A DNA stretch of 64,000 bases, from the NCBI RefSeq assembly GCF_038023995.1, contig NZ_CP150660.1:1300501-1364500 (forward strand), in the 5' to 3' direction. The stretch comes from Polaribacter atrinae. Its GTDB lineage: Bacteria > Bacteroidota > Bacteroidia > Flavobacteriales > Flavobacteriaceae. The notes beneath the pieces are model-generated. The model had not been told where the DNA came from. It worked only from the letters and a program-made list of their open reading frames with translations, and made no database searches. Below, piece by piece: positions 54,337 through 62,742 of the stretch (within the stretch, counting starts at the first letter, position 1; each line of letters opens with the position of its first letter). A program made the translations under genes and the position numbers.

Positions 54337-55461
54337 CTAAAACAAAATACAAACAGGCATTGGTGCAACAACTTCACTTACAAAAGTCAATTTACCAGTT
54401 GTAGCATCTCTTTTAAAAGAAACAATATTATCGGTATCTTGATTTGCAACTAATAAAAATTGCTCATCTGGAGAAAGTGAAAAATTACGTGGGTTTTTCC
54501 CTAATACAGATTCGTAACCAACTGTTTTTAAGCTTCCGTCTTCAGAATTTACTTTATAGATAACAATCGATTCGTGCCCTCTATTTGAGGCATATAAAAA
54601 AGCACCATCTTTAGAGATATGAATATCTGCTGCCTTACTATACGCCGTAAAATCTTTTGGCAATGTAGAAATGGAAGCATCTACAAAATAGACTCCTTCT
54701 TTTTCTTTTACGATAGAAACCGTGTTGTTTAACTCATTTAAAACATAGATCCATTTATTATTTGGATGAAATGTTAAATGCCTTGGTCCTGCTCCTTCTG
54801 CCATTTTTAAAGATTTCTGCACGGTAGGAATCAATTGTTTTTTTTGAGTATCTATTGTAGAAAACAACAATTCATTGGTACCTAAATCTACAGAAATAAC
54901 TTCTTTTTTTGTTGGATGAAACCAAGCCGAATGTGCATGAGGACCTTCTTGTCTCTCTGTTATACCTTTACCAATATGTTGTTGTACATTTAATACTTCT
55001 GATAATTTACCAGAAGCATCTGCTTTTAGCAAACCAACACTTCCACCACCGTAATTTGCCGTTACAATATAATTATCATCATTTATAGCTACAAAACAAG
55101 GGCCTCCTCCACCAGACTCTTCTTTACTTATCAAGTGTAAAGAATCTTTTTCAATTTTAAATGATTTTACAAAACCGGTTCCGTTTACATTGGTTTCTCC
55201 AACTGCAAAAAGCACTTTATCATCTTTAGACTTTGTTAAAAAAGTAGGATTTATCGTTTCTGCAACCAATCCTATTTTTTCTAATTTTCCATGTTCTGAG
55301 AGTTTGTATTTATAAATTCCTTTCGCATCTTTTTGGGTATACGTACCAACGTAAAAAGAAGTAGTCATGGTGTCTGTGTTTTCGGTTTCTTTTTTAACTT
55401 TTTCAGTTTTACATCCGAAGAAAAATATAGCTAAAAGAAATATTGGGAATCCTTTCATCAT
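54337..55461 (-). CDS. Lactonase family lipoprotein (7-bladed propeller)
   Basis: A 374-residue lipoprotein (lipobox FFFGC, Cys about residue 17) of the lactonase/6-phosphogluconolactonase-like propeller family. YVGTYTQKDAKGIYKY, EGPHAHSAWFHP (catalytic/metal His region), GAGPRHLTFHPNNKWIYVLNE and NPRNFSLSPDEQFLLVANQD are the blade motifs. In the periplasm or on the outer membrane it may hydrolyse a sugar lactone. It starts directly after the M14 gene stop (no gap), in the coaD-M14 operon. Confidence 0.88.
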   Translation of the reverse strand: MMKGFPIFLLAIFFFGCKTEKVKKETENTDTMTTSFYVGTYTQKDAKGIYKYKLSEHGKLEKIGLVAETINPTFLTKSKDDKVLFAVGETNVNGTGFVKSFKIEKDSLHLISKEESGGGGPCFVAINDDNYIVTANYGGGSVGLLKADASGKLSEVLNVQQHIGKGITERQEGPHAHSAWFHPTKKEVISVDLGTNELLFSTIDTQKKQLIPTVQKSLKMAEGAGPRHLTFHPNNKWIYVLNELNNTVSIVKEKEGVYFVDASISTLPKDFTAYSKAADIHISKDGAFLYASNRGHESIVIYKVNSEDGSLKTVGYESVLGKNPRNFSLSPDEQFLLVANQDTDNIVSFKRDATTGKLTFVSEVVAPMPVCILF

Positions 55462-57219
55462 TTAAAATATTTTAAAAATTGGCAGTCGTAAATGTGCCGG
55501 TTCGTAATGAGGTGATTTTTTATAAATAAAATTCAATTGCGCTCTTGGACTATTTGCAAATTCAATATCTAGCTCTAATTTTTCATCAAACTCCTTTTTT
55601 ATAGATGGATTGTCCATCAGAAATTGTGCAGCTAAATCTTCAAAAACATAATCTGAATATCCTTCTTTTTGTTGTAAAACCGTGTCGAAGAAATTCCAAT
55701 TAAAAAACGAATCTGTTGCTGCGGCTTCTAATGTTTCTAACAAATAACGAACGCCGTTTTGATTTGTAGCAATGTATATATCTCCTTTTTTAAATTGAAA
55801 ATCTTGAGTTGCTGCATTTACAATAGTATTATAATGTAAATAATGACCTTCGTACGCCGTTTTACGTGTTTCAAATTTATCAATATGATTTACTTCAACA
55901 GTAATTATGGTATCGTTTTTAAAACGCGTAAATTCTATTTGATTATTTTTTAATCGCTCTATAACCTGATGCCAACCTTGTTCTAAAATATACCCTTTGG
56001 GGATTTTTACAGATTGTGTTTCCACAAAATTATTGTAATAATTTACCGATTTTGTATACGGCTTTGTAGTATCATAAAACAAACGTTTTCCGGTGGTTAC
56101 TTTGCTTTCTATATATTCTGCTTCATACCCTTTAAATTGTAATTCTGTAGCTTTTTCGGTATCAACCTTAAAAGCAATAGGATACGTTTTCTGTTCTAAA
56201 ACTTCCGCTACAGCATTTGCTCTTAATTCTTTAATTTTTGCTGAATTTACTTCTGTAAAATCTAACGCAGAAAACAACAATTCATACGTTTGCTCTACTC
56301 TTATTTTATAAGGTTTTAACATATGCGTTTCTACCATTAAACCTAAGGTATTAAACAATGTTGTATACCCTGTAGAGTATCTTGGCGAATCGAAAAACTG
56401 AGAAAAACCTGCTTCTGGTGTTGTGCCCCAAACATTTACATAAGGTGTAATTGAAATTCCCTTTTGTTGCAATGAGTTTTCTAAACTCGGACGCATTTTT
56501 GTTTCTATAAAGCCACCTAACTTTCCGCCTAATTTATTATGTTGGGTAAACAAATGTGTAATAGCATATTGGTAATCTGCCCCATTACTGACGTGATTGT
56601 CTATAAAAACATCTGGATTTACCGTGTGAAAAATTTCTGCAAATGCAGCTGCGTTTCTAGAATCTTGCTTGATAAAATCTCTATTTAAATCGTAATTTCT
56701 TGCATTTCCACGAAACCCATACGTTGTTGGGCCATTTTGATTGGCTCTTGTGTGCGAATTTCTATTTAAAGAACCGCCAACATTATACACAAGAATGACA
56801 CAAATAACCGTGTTTTTATACTTTTCTATTAAAGAATCATTCTGTACAAGATCTCTAAGCAACAACATCGAAGCATCAATTCCGTCAGATTCTCCTGGGT
56901 GAATTCCGTTATTGATTAAAATTCTATTTTTTGATGAATTTTTAATTTCATCAACATTAAAAACACCTTCTCTACTATACACGACCAAGTGTAGAGGTTC
57001 TCCAGAATCTGTTTGTCCAAAAGAAAATAAAGCAACAGAACTATGTGCTTCTGCCAAATCTTTATAATAAGAAATTACTTCTTTGTATTCGGGTGTTTCT
57101 GTTCCTTCAGATTTTTCGAAAAGTGTTGTAAAATCTTTATCTTCTTTAGATAAACGGTCACAAGAAACTACTAACAATACAACAAGAACTAAAAATAATG
57201 CTCTAAAAAATTTACTCAT
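55462..57219 (-). CDS. M14 family zinc carboxypeptidase, lipoprotein
   Basis: A 585-residue exported zinc peptidase with lipobox LLVVSC (Cys about residue 20). M14 zinc ligands: NNGIHPGESDGIDAS gives His and Glu (near residue 115) and FIDNHVSNG gives the third His near residue 212; ETHMLKPYKIRVEQ near residue 305 carries the catalytic Glu. The C-terminal 260 residues form additional beta-rich domains. It presumably trims peptides in the periplasm. It follows coaD by 2 nt and is immediately followed by the lactonase gene. Confidence 0.87.
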   Translation of the reverse strand: MSKFFRALFLVLVVLLVVSCDRLSKEDKDFTTLFEKSEGTETPEYKEVISYYKDLAEAHSSVALFSFGQTDSGEPLHLVVYSREGVFNVDEIKNSSKNRILINNGIHPGESDGIDASMLLLRDLVQNDSLIEKYKNTVICVILVYNVGGSLNRNSHTRANQNGPTTYGFRGNARNYDLNRDFIKQDSRNAAAFAEIFHTVNPDVFIDNHVSNGADYQYAITHLFTQHNKLGGKLGGFIETKMRPSLENSLQQKGISITPYVNVWGTTPEAGFSQFFDSPRYSTGYTTLFNTLGLMVETHMLKPYKIRVEQTYELLFSALDFTEVNSAKIKELRANAVAEVLEQKTYPIAFKVDTEKATELQFKGYEAEYIESKVTTGKRLFYDTTKPYTKSVNYYNNFVETQSVKIPKGYILEQGWHQVIERLKNNQIEFTRFKNDTIITVEVNHIDKFETRKTAYEGHYLHYNTIVNAATQDFQFKKGDIYIATNQNGVRYLLETLEAAATDSFFNWNFFDTVLQQKEGYSDYVFEDLAAQFLMDNPSIKKEFDEKLELDIEFANSPRAQLNFIYKKSPHYEPAHLRLPIFKIF

Positions 57220-57221
57220 AT

Positions 57222-57677
57222 TTATTTAACTCTAACCGTTTTAGGAACTAATTTGGTATAATCACCATCATTTCTAATAACATCTCTTACAATAGATGAA
57301 GAAATATAAGACGTACTTGCTGCTGTTAATAAAAACACTGTTTCTATTGGTGCTAAATCTCTATTGGTGTGTGCTATGGCTTTTTCGAACTCAAAATCTG
57401 CAGGATTTCTTAAACCTCTTAAAATAAAATCGACTTTATTTTCTTGGCAAAAATGAACCGTTAACCCTTTATAGGTTACCACTTTTATTTTAGGTTCGTG
57501 TGCAAAACAATCTTCAATAAATTTTTTACGCTCTTCTAAACTAAACATATAATTTTTATCAGCATTTATACCGATAGCAATAATTAGCTCATCAAACAAT
57601 TTTACACCTCTCTCAATGATATCAAAATGACCTAATGTTATTGGATCAAAGGATCCTGGGAAAATTGCTTTTTTCAT
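57222..57677 (-). CDS. coaD: Phosphopantetheine adenylyltransferase
   Basis: A 151-residue nucleotidyltransferase that makes dephospho-CoA from 4'-phosphopantetheine and ATP. PGSFDPITLGHFDII (TxGH motif) and TSYISSSIVRDVI are complete, with RGLRNPADFEFE in between. Length is typical. First gene of the operon with the M14 peptidase. Confidence 0.96.
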   Translation of the reverse strand: MKKAIFPGSFDPITLGHFDIIERGVKLFDELIIAIGINADKNYMFSLEERKKFIEDCFAHEPKIKVVTYKGLTVHFCQENKVDFILRGLRNPADFEFEKAIAHTNRDLAPIETVFLLTAASTSYISSSIVRDVIRNDGDYTKLVPKTVRVK

Positions 57678-57712
57678 TCTATTGAATTTGATTTTTTAAT
57701 ATTTTAGAAAAC

Positions 57713-57743
57713 TACAAGAATTGTATCAATGTCAGTTCTTGTA
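57713..57743 (-). terminator. Weak hairpin terminator downstream of ddl
   Basis: An 8-bp stem (57713-57720 with 57736-57743) with a 15-nt loop; on the minus strand it is followed by GTTTTCT. Suggestive only. Confidence 0.35.
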
Positions 57744-57841
57744 ATTTTTAATAAAAAAAATGTATCAAGAACTATTTAAAAACCAAAAGTGGCATTCTCG
57801 ATACAAATTTTATCATTTTAATCGTAATAAATAAGTCTGCG

Positions 57842-58816
57842 TTATAAAAGAGCAGCTTGTATTGCGTTATCAAATAACTCTTCTAAAGAGATTCCTGCAA
57901 CTTTTGCTTGTTGTGGCAATATACTTTCTTCGGTTAAACCTGGTACGGTGTTCATTTCTAAAAAATGAGGTTCTCCTTTTACTAAAATATACTCTGAACG
58001 CGAAAAACCAGACATGTTTAAAATTTGATAAACTTTTATAGCTATTGCTTCTACTTTTAATTTTTCTTCTGCTGATATTCTAGCAGGCGTAATTTCTTGA
58101 GATTTCCCTTCATATTTTGCTTCATAATCAAAGAAATCATTTTCTGTTACTATTTCTGTAATTGGCAACACTTTTGTTTCTCCTTTATACTGAATGACTC
58201 CTACAGACACTTCTGGTCCGTCTAAAAAAGACTCGATTAAAATTTCTGAATCTTCTTTATAAGCTTTTTCTAAAGCAGGCAACATGTTTTCTTTTGTATG
58301 CACTTTAGAAATACCGTAACTAGAACCTGCATTATTAGGTTTTACGAAACAAGGCAAACCAACTTTATTGATTATGGTATCTAAATCTATAACATCTCCT
58401 TCATTTAAGTAAATAGAAACAGCTGTTTTAATTCCATATTCTTTTACAACACTTAGTGTATCTCGCTTATTAAACGTTAACGCCATTTGATAAAAAGGTG
58501 CAGAAGTATGTTTTAAATTGATGAGTTTAAAATACGCTAACAAAGTTCCGTTTTCTCCTGGCGCACCATGTATTGCGTTAAAAACACAATCAAAATTTAT
58601 TTTTTTATCCCCCAATACAAAAGAAAAATCGTTTTTATTTATGGGATACTCTTGATTGTTGTCATCTAAAGCAACCCATTTTTCTTTTAAAATATGGACT
58701 CTATACGGATTGTATTTCTCTTTGTTTAAGTGGTTGTACACTACATTTCCGCTGGTAAGCGAAATATTAACTTCGGATGAATAACCACCCATAACTATAG
58801 CGATGTTCTGTTTCAT
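57842..58816 (-). CDS. ddl: D-alanine--D-alanine ligase
   Basis: A 324-residue ATP-grasp ligase that makes the D-Ala-D-Ala dipeptide of peptidoglycan. VMGGYSSEVNISLTSG, HGAPGENGTLLAYFKL, PCFVKPNNAGSSYGISK (ATP loop) and EMNTVPGLTEESILPQQA (Mg-binding) are all intact. The gene is divergent from the PASTA protein gene, with 92 nt between starts. Confidence 0.96.
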   Translation of the reverse strand: MKQNIAIVMGGYSSEVNISLTSGNVVYNHLNKEKYNPYRVHILKEKWVALDDNNQEYPINKNDFSFVLGDKKINFDCVFNAIHGAPGENGTLLAYFKLINLKHTSAPFYQMALTFNKRDTLSVVKEYGIKTAVSIYLNEGDVIDLDTIINKVGLPCFVKPNNAGSSYGISKVHTKENMLPALEKAYKEDSEILIESFLDGPEVSVGVIQYKGETKVLPITEIVTENDFFDYEAKYEGKSQEITPARISAEEKLKVEAIAIKVYQILNMSGFSRSEYILVKGEPHFLEMNTVPGLTEESILPQQAKVAGISLEELFDNAIQAALL

Positions 58817-58880
58817 AAATTCTAAAATAATAAAACAAATTTATCAAAATAATAATAGAAATAGCAACGTTTAGTTTTTA

Positions 58881-58888
58881 TATCTTTG
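58881..58888 (+). promoter_or_regulatory. -7 box (TATCTTTG) of the PASTA protein gene
   Basis: TATCTTTG, 20 nt before the ATG at 58909. Perfect TAnnTTTG; the frame that appears to begin at GTG 58888 starts inside this box. Confidence 0.55.
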
Positions 58889-58908
58889 TGCGTTCTAAAA
58901 ATCAAAAA

Positions 58909-59466
58909 ATGAGTGTTTTTCAATTTCTTAAAAGTAAATCCTTTTTTATACAAGTTACCATTGCAATTGTAGGATTATTGGTCTTTATTTTTGCTTTAAA
59001 ATATTGGTTAGGGTATTCTACCAATCACGATCAAAAAATTCAGGTTCCTAACTTGCATAAAATGTCTTTAGAAAAAGTGGAGCTAAAGTTAAAAGAATTA
59101 AATTTAGATTTTATTGTAATAGATAGTGCTAGTTACAACCCAGATTATCCAAAAAGATCTGTGATTGAGCAATCGCCAGAAACAGGAGATTTTGTAAAAG
59201 AAAAACGTAAAATTTATTTAACGTTAAACCCTTCTAAATATAGAGATGTTACCATTCCTAATTTAAACGGAAGAACAAAAAGACAAGCAACGTCTCATTT
59301 ACGTTCTATTGGTTTTAATATTGGTACAAACCCAATTTCTGTTAGAGATATTGGTAAAGATGTTGTACGTGGACTGCGTTACAAAGGAGAAATTTTAAAT
59401 GAAGGTGATAAATTACCGCTAAACTCTATTGTAGATTTAGTTTTAGGTGACGGAAACGGAAACTAG
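58909..59466 (+). CDS. PASTA domain-containing membrane protein
   Basis: A 185-residue single-pass protein starting MSVFQFLKSKS (ATG at 58909; an upstream GTG at 58888 is inside the promoter box). One transmembrane helix at about residues 13-35 is followed by two PASTA domains (about 45-110 and 113-182; for example VPNLHKMSLEKVELKLKE and IPNLNGRTKRQATSHL). PASTA domains bind peptidoglycan stem peptides or beta-lactams; with ddl next door, an envelope role is likely. There is no kinase domain. Confidence 0.88.
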   Translation: MSVFQFLKSKSFFIQVTIAIVGLLVFIFALKYWLGYSTNHDQKIQVPNLHKMSLEKVELKLKELNLDFIVIDSASYNPDYPKRSVIEQSPETGDFVKEKRKIYLTLNPSKYRDVTIPNLNGRTKRQATSHLRSIGFNIGTNPISVRDIGKDVVRGLRYKGEILNEGDKLPLNSIVDLVLGDGNGN

Positions 59467-59485
59467 TATTCAGTATTCAGTATTC
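59465..59485 (+). repeat. Three tandem copies of AGTATTC
   Basis: AGTATTC repeated three times, immediately after the PASTA gene stop. Similar TTCAGT-rich words occur in the inverted repeat at 62679. Confidence 0.6.
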
Positions 59486-59554
59486 AAAAATAAAAAATTA
59501 AACTGTTAAAGGTTGATATTCGATGAATATCCACTTCGACTTAAAAAATAAATT

Positions 59555-60595
59555 TTGCAAGAAAATCAACCTCAAGATATAGAAAACGACGATTTATACG
59601 AACATCACAGGTTTACAGCTAGTGAAGGACAAGAGCCTTTAAGAGTTGATAAATTTTTAATGAATTTTGTAGAAAACGCAACCCGAAATAAAATTCAACA
59701 AGCTGCAAAAGCAGGAAATATTTTGGTGAATGATGTGATTGTAAAATCGAATCATAAAGTAAAACCAAATGATGTTGTTAGAGTTGTTTTATCGTATCCA
59801 CCAGCAGAAAACTTATTAGTTGCAGAAGATATTCCGTTAGATATCGTTTATGAAGATGATACTGTAATTGTAGTGAACAAACCTGCAGGTATGGTAGTGC
59901 ATCCCGGTCACGGAAATTATTCTGGTACTTTAGTCAATGGCTTAATTCATCATATAGAAAACTTACCTACAAATTCTAACGAAAGACCAGGTTTAGTACA
60001 CAGAATTGATAAAGACACAAGTGGACTATTAGTAGTTGCAAAAACCGAATTTGCATTGGCACATTTATCAAAACAATTTTTCGACAGAACTACAGAGCGT
60101 TTATATTATGCTTTAGTTTGGGGAAATGTAGAAGAAGATGAAGGTACTATTGAAGGAAATATAGGACGTAGTTTAAAAAATCGTTTACAAATGTCTGTTT
60201 TTCCTGATGGAGATTTTGGAAAACATGCAGTTACACATTATAAAGTTTTAGAGCGTTTAACGTACGTAACTTTGGTACAATGTAAATTAGAAACAGGTAG
60301 AACGCACCAAATTAGAGCGCATTTTAAACATATTGGGCATACTCTTTTTAATGATGAGCGTTATGGTGGAGATGATATTTTAAAAGGAACCACGTTTACC
60401 AAGTACAAGCAATTTGTAAATAACTGTTTTAAAGTACTACCTAGACAAGCACTACATGCAAAAACATTAGGATTTACGCACCCAAAAACGGGAGAATTTA
60501 TGCGTTTTAATTCTGAAGTACCAACAGATATTATAGAGTGTTTAGAGAAATGGAGAACCTATTCTGAAAATTCTAAGAATATAGATTTAGAATAA
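59555..60595 (+). CDS. RluA family pseudouridine synthase (TTG start)
   Basis: A 346-residue pseudouridine synthase, RluD-like, that converts uridines of 23S rRNA in helix 69. Residues 20-90 form an S4 RNA-binding domain (PLRVDKFLMNFVENATRNK); VHRIDKDTSGLLVVAK near residue 148 holds the catalytic Asp, and LETGRTHQIRAHFKHIG near 247 the C-terminal motif. The start is TTG at 59555; the next ATG lies inside the S4 domain. It follows the PASTA gene on the same strand after 88 nt. Confidence 0.9.
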   Translation: MQENQPQDIENDDLYEHHRFTASEGQEPLRVDKFLMNFVENATRNKIQQAAKAGNILVNDVIVKSNHKVKPNDVVRVVLSYPPAENLLVAEDIPLDIVYEDDTVIVVNKPAGMVVHPGHGNYSGTLVNGLIHHIENLPTNSNERPGLVHRIDKDTSGLLVVAKTEFALAHLSKQFFDRTTERLYYALVWGNVEEDEGTIEGNIGRSLKNRLQMSVFPDGDFGKHAVTHYKVLERLTYVTLVQCKLETGRTHQIRAHFKHIGHTLFNDERYGGDDILKGTTFTKYKQFVNNCFKVLPRQALHAKTLGFTHPKTGEFMRFNSEVPTDIIECLEKWRTYSENSKNIDLE

Positions 60596-60664
60596 ATAAC
60601 TTTACTTTCTATTTTATTTTTAATTCTTTTTTATTGAACCAATTATACTCAAAATCTATTTTGC

Positions 60665-61760
60665 TTATACAACTTCACTTACTAGTTTTTTAGAACTTAA
60701 TAATTCAAATAATGTATCTATTCCTTTTGTTACATTTTTCTTAAATATAGCTTTTACTAGTAAGAAAATAGCCAACTTTTTTAAAGGTGATTTTGCTTCT
60801 AAATAAGTTTCTAGAACTAACTGACAACGATTAGCACTTAATGGTGTTATAATATAAAATTGATATAATGCATCTAAAGGAATCGGACTCTTGGTCATTT
60901 CTCCATACACCAACTGTCCCGGTTTTACCTCTTTAGTGATGACCACAAAATCTAAATGTTTTTCATTGACCACACACATGCTCAGAACCTAACCTTGTTA
61001 CTTCATTTACATTAAATATAATTTCATCAACACCTTCTTTCCATTTACTCCTATAACCGTAATTGGTTAAGGTTTCTAACAATTCGGCAGCAGAAACAGG
61101 AAATTCTTGCTCTAAAGTAAAACTTGGTGGTTTGTTAAAAACAACTTTATTAGGCGTAAGAAATGATCTTAATTTTAAATGATCATTATCAATTACAGAA
61201 AATAAATAATCTAATTTTTTGCCATCATAAATATCAGTCCCTTCTTCAAACTTGTATAATTTTGATTGATAACTGCCAGACAAACCAATGGTATCTGTTA
61301 ACGCTTTACTAAGCAAAACATAATTATCGCTATCAACAGAATTTTTCATTAAACGATGTGCCTCAATAACCTCACTACCAAAAGGTTTTCTATTATTCTG
61401 AATCGTTAAAAACTGTAGTTCGCCACAATGTGCAATAATTTTTAACTGTAATTTAGGTGCAGAAGAACAAGCGCTACAAGGACAAATTCTATTTTTTTCT
61501 AATAATTTTAAATGACTATAAAACGCCGTAAATATATGTTCGGATAATGCTAACAACCGTTCTAAAGATGGCACATCATTTTCTTTATAAAAAAACAAGG
61601 CATCACCTTCTACTTCTGCTAACTGTAACTCTTCTGTATTTGCTGCGATTAAAACTTCTAATAATTCTGAAATTACATGCTGACTATGTTCCACTTCTGT
61701 AGTTTGAACAAATTCTGTAAATCCAGAAATATCAGGTAAAAAAAGTAAAGATTTGCCCAT
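60665..61760 (-). pseudogene. DUF2652 / SRPBCC protein, frameshifted
   Basis: A DUF2652 protein of about 365 residues broken into two frames. Part one, 61760 to about 60980, starts MGKSLLFLPDISGFTEFVQT and has the cyclase-like LQLAEVEGDALFFYKEND block. It then runs RLGSEHVCGQ and stops at 60963. Part two (60979 to 60665) restarts in another frame with CVVNEKHLDFVVITKEV, which is the natural continuation of an SRPBCC-like domain. The break sits at a TG dinucleotide run (60971-60978); one more TG unit restores EHVCVVNEKH in a single frame. Without it the protein loses about 100 residues. Mutation, phase variation or sequencing error are all possible. Function unknown; relatives are described as adenylate-cyclase-like. 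Confidence 0.8.
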
Positions 61761-61903
61761 GTTTTATTGGTCGATTTTAAGACTTAAAACTAACTAAAAA
61801 ATAGATATAAACAATTATTATTTAAGTATCAGTTATTACATTCTTAAAAAGTTTGCGATTTATCTTATCCATTGTATTTTTACACATACAATAAAAGCAT
61901 ACC

Positions 61904-62662
61904 ATGAAAATCATAATATCACCAGCAAAATCTTTAGATTTCGAGAGTAAAGTACCAACAAGTCTATACACACAACCGCGTTTTTTAGAACAATCAGAAA
62001 AACTAAATAAAAAGCTAAAAACACTTTCTAAGAAAAATTTATCTGAGTTGATGAAAATTTCTGATGATTTATCTGCTTTAAATTATGATAGAAATCAAAC
62101 TTGGGCAACTCCCTTTACAAAAGACAATGCAAAACAAGCTATTTATTCTTTTACAGGTGCTGTTTTTAAAGGAATTGATGTAAACTCTATTGAAGAAGAA
62201 AAAATACCTTTGCTTCAAAATAATTTAAGAATCTTATCTGGTTTGTATGGTATCTTAAAACCTTTAGATTTAATTCAGCCGTATCGTTTAGAGATGGGAA
62301 CTCGTTTAAAAGTAGGTACAAAAGAAAACCTATACAAATTTTGGGACAACACTGTTGCAAATGCTTTAAATGAAGAACTAGAAGATGGTGAGTTACTCGT
62401 GAATTTAGCCAGTACAGAATACTTTAAAGTGATTCCTAAAAAGGTTTTAAAAGTACCGATGATTACGCCAGTTTTTAAAGATTTTAAAAACGGAGAATAT
62501 AAAATTATTATGACCTACGCTAAAATAGCTCGTGGTTTAATGGTGCGTTATATTATTGACAACAACGTTAAAACCATAGAAGATTTAAAAGGTTTTAATG
62601 TTGATAAATATCGTTTTTCTGAAGAATTGTCTTCTGGAAATGATTTGGTTTTTACAAGGTAA
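61904..62662 (+). CDS. yaaA: Peroxide stress protein YaaA
   Basis: A 252-residue UPF0246/YaaA protein that in E. coli limits intracellular iron and DNA damage under H2O2. The N-terminus MKIIISPAKSLDFESKVP, GLYGILKPLDLIQPYRLEMG near residue 118, and the GDLKGFxxxxYxFSE-like tail (LKGFNVDKYRFSEELSS) are the family motifs. Single gene, convergent with sdaA. Confidence 0.95.
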   Translation: MKIIISPAKSLDFESKVPTSLYTQPRFLEQSEKLNKKLKTLSKKNLSELMKISDDLSALNYDRNQTWATPFTKDNAKQAIYSFTGAVFKGIDVNSIEEEKIPLLQNNLRILSGLYGILKPLDLIQPYRLEMGTRLKVGTKENLYKFWDNTVANALNEELEDGELLVNLASTEYFKVIPKKVLKVPMITPVFKDFKNGEYKIIMTYAKIARGLMVRYIIDNNVKTIEDLKGFNVDKYRFSEELSSGNDLVFTR

Positions 62663-62678
62663 AAAAGTAAGCAGTTTT

Positions 62679-62730
62679 CAGTCTTCAGTAAACAGTTACA
62701 AACAGAATGTAAACTACCTACTGAAGACTG
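62679..62730. terminator. Inverted repeat between yaaA and sdaA, possible terminator
   Basis: A 12-bp perfect stem CAGTCTTCAGTA (62679-62690) with 62719-62730 and a 28-nt loop. It lies between convergent genes, but the loop is long and there is no clear T-run, so it may be a repeat remnant. Confidence 0.4.
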
Positions 62731-62742
62731 CCTACTAAATGA

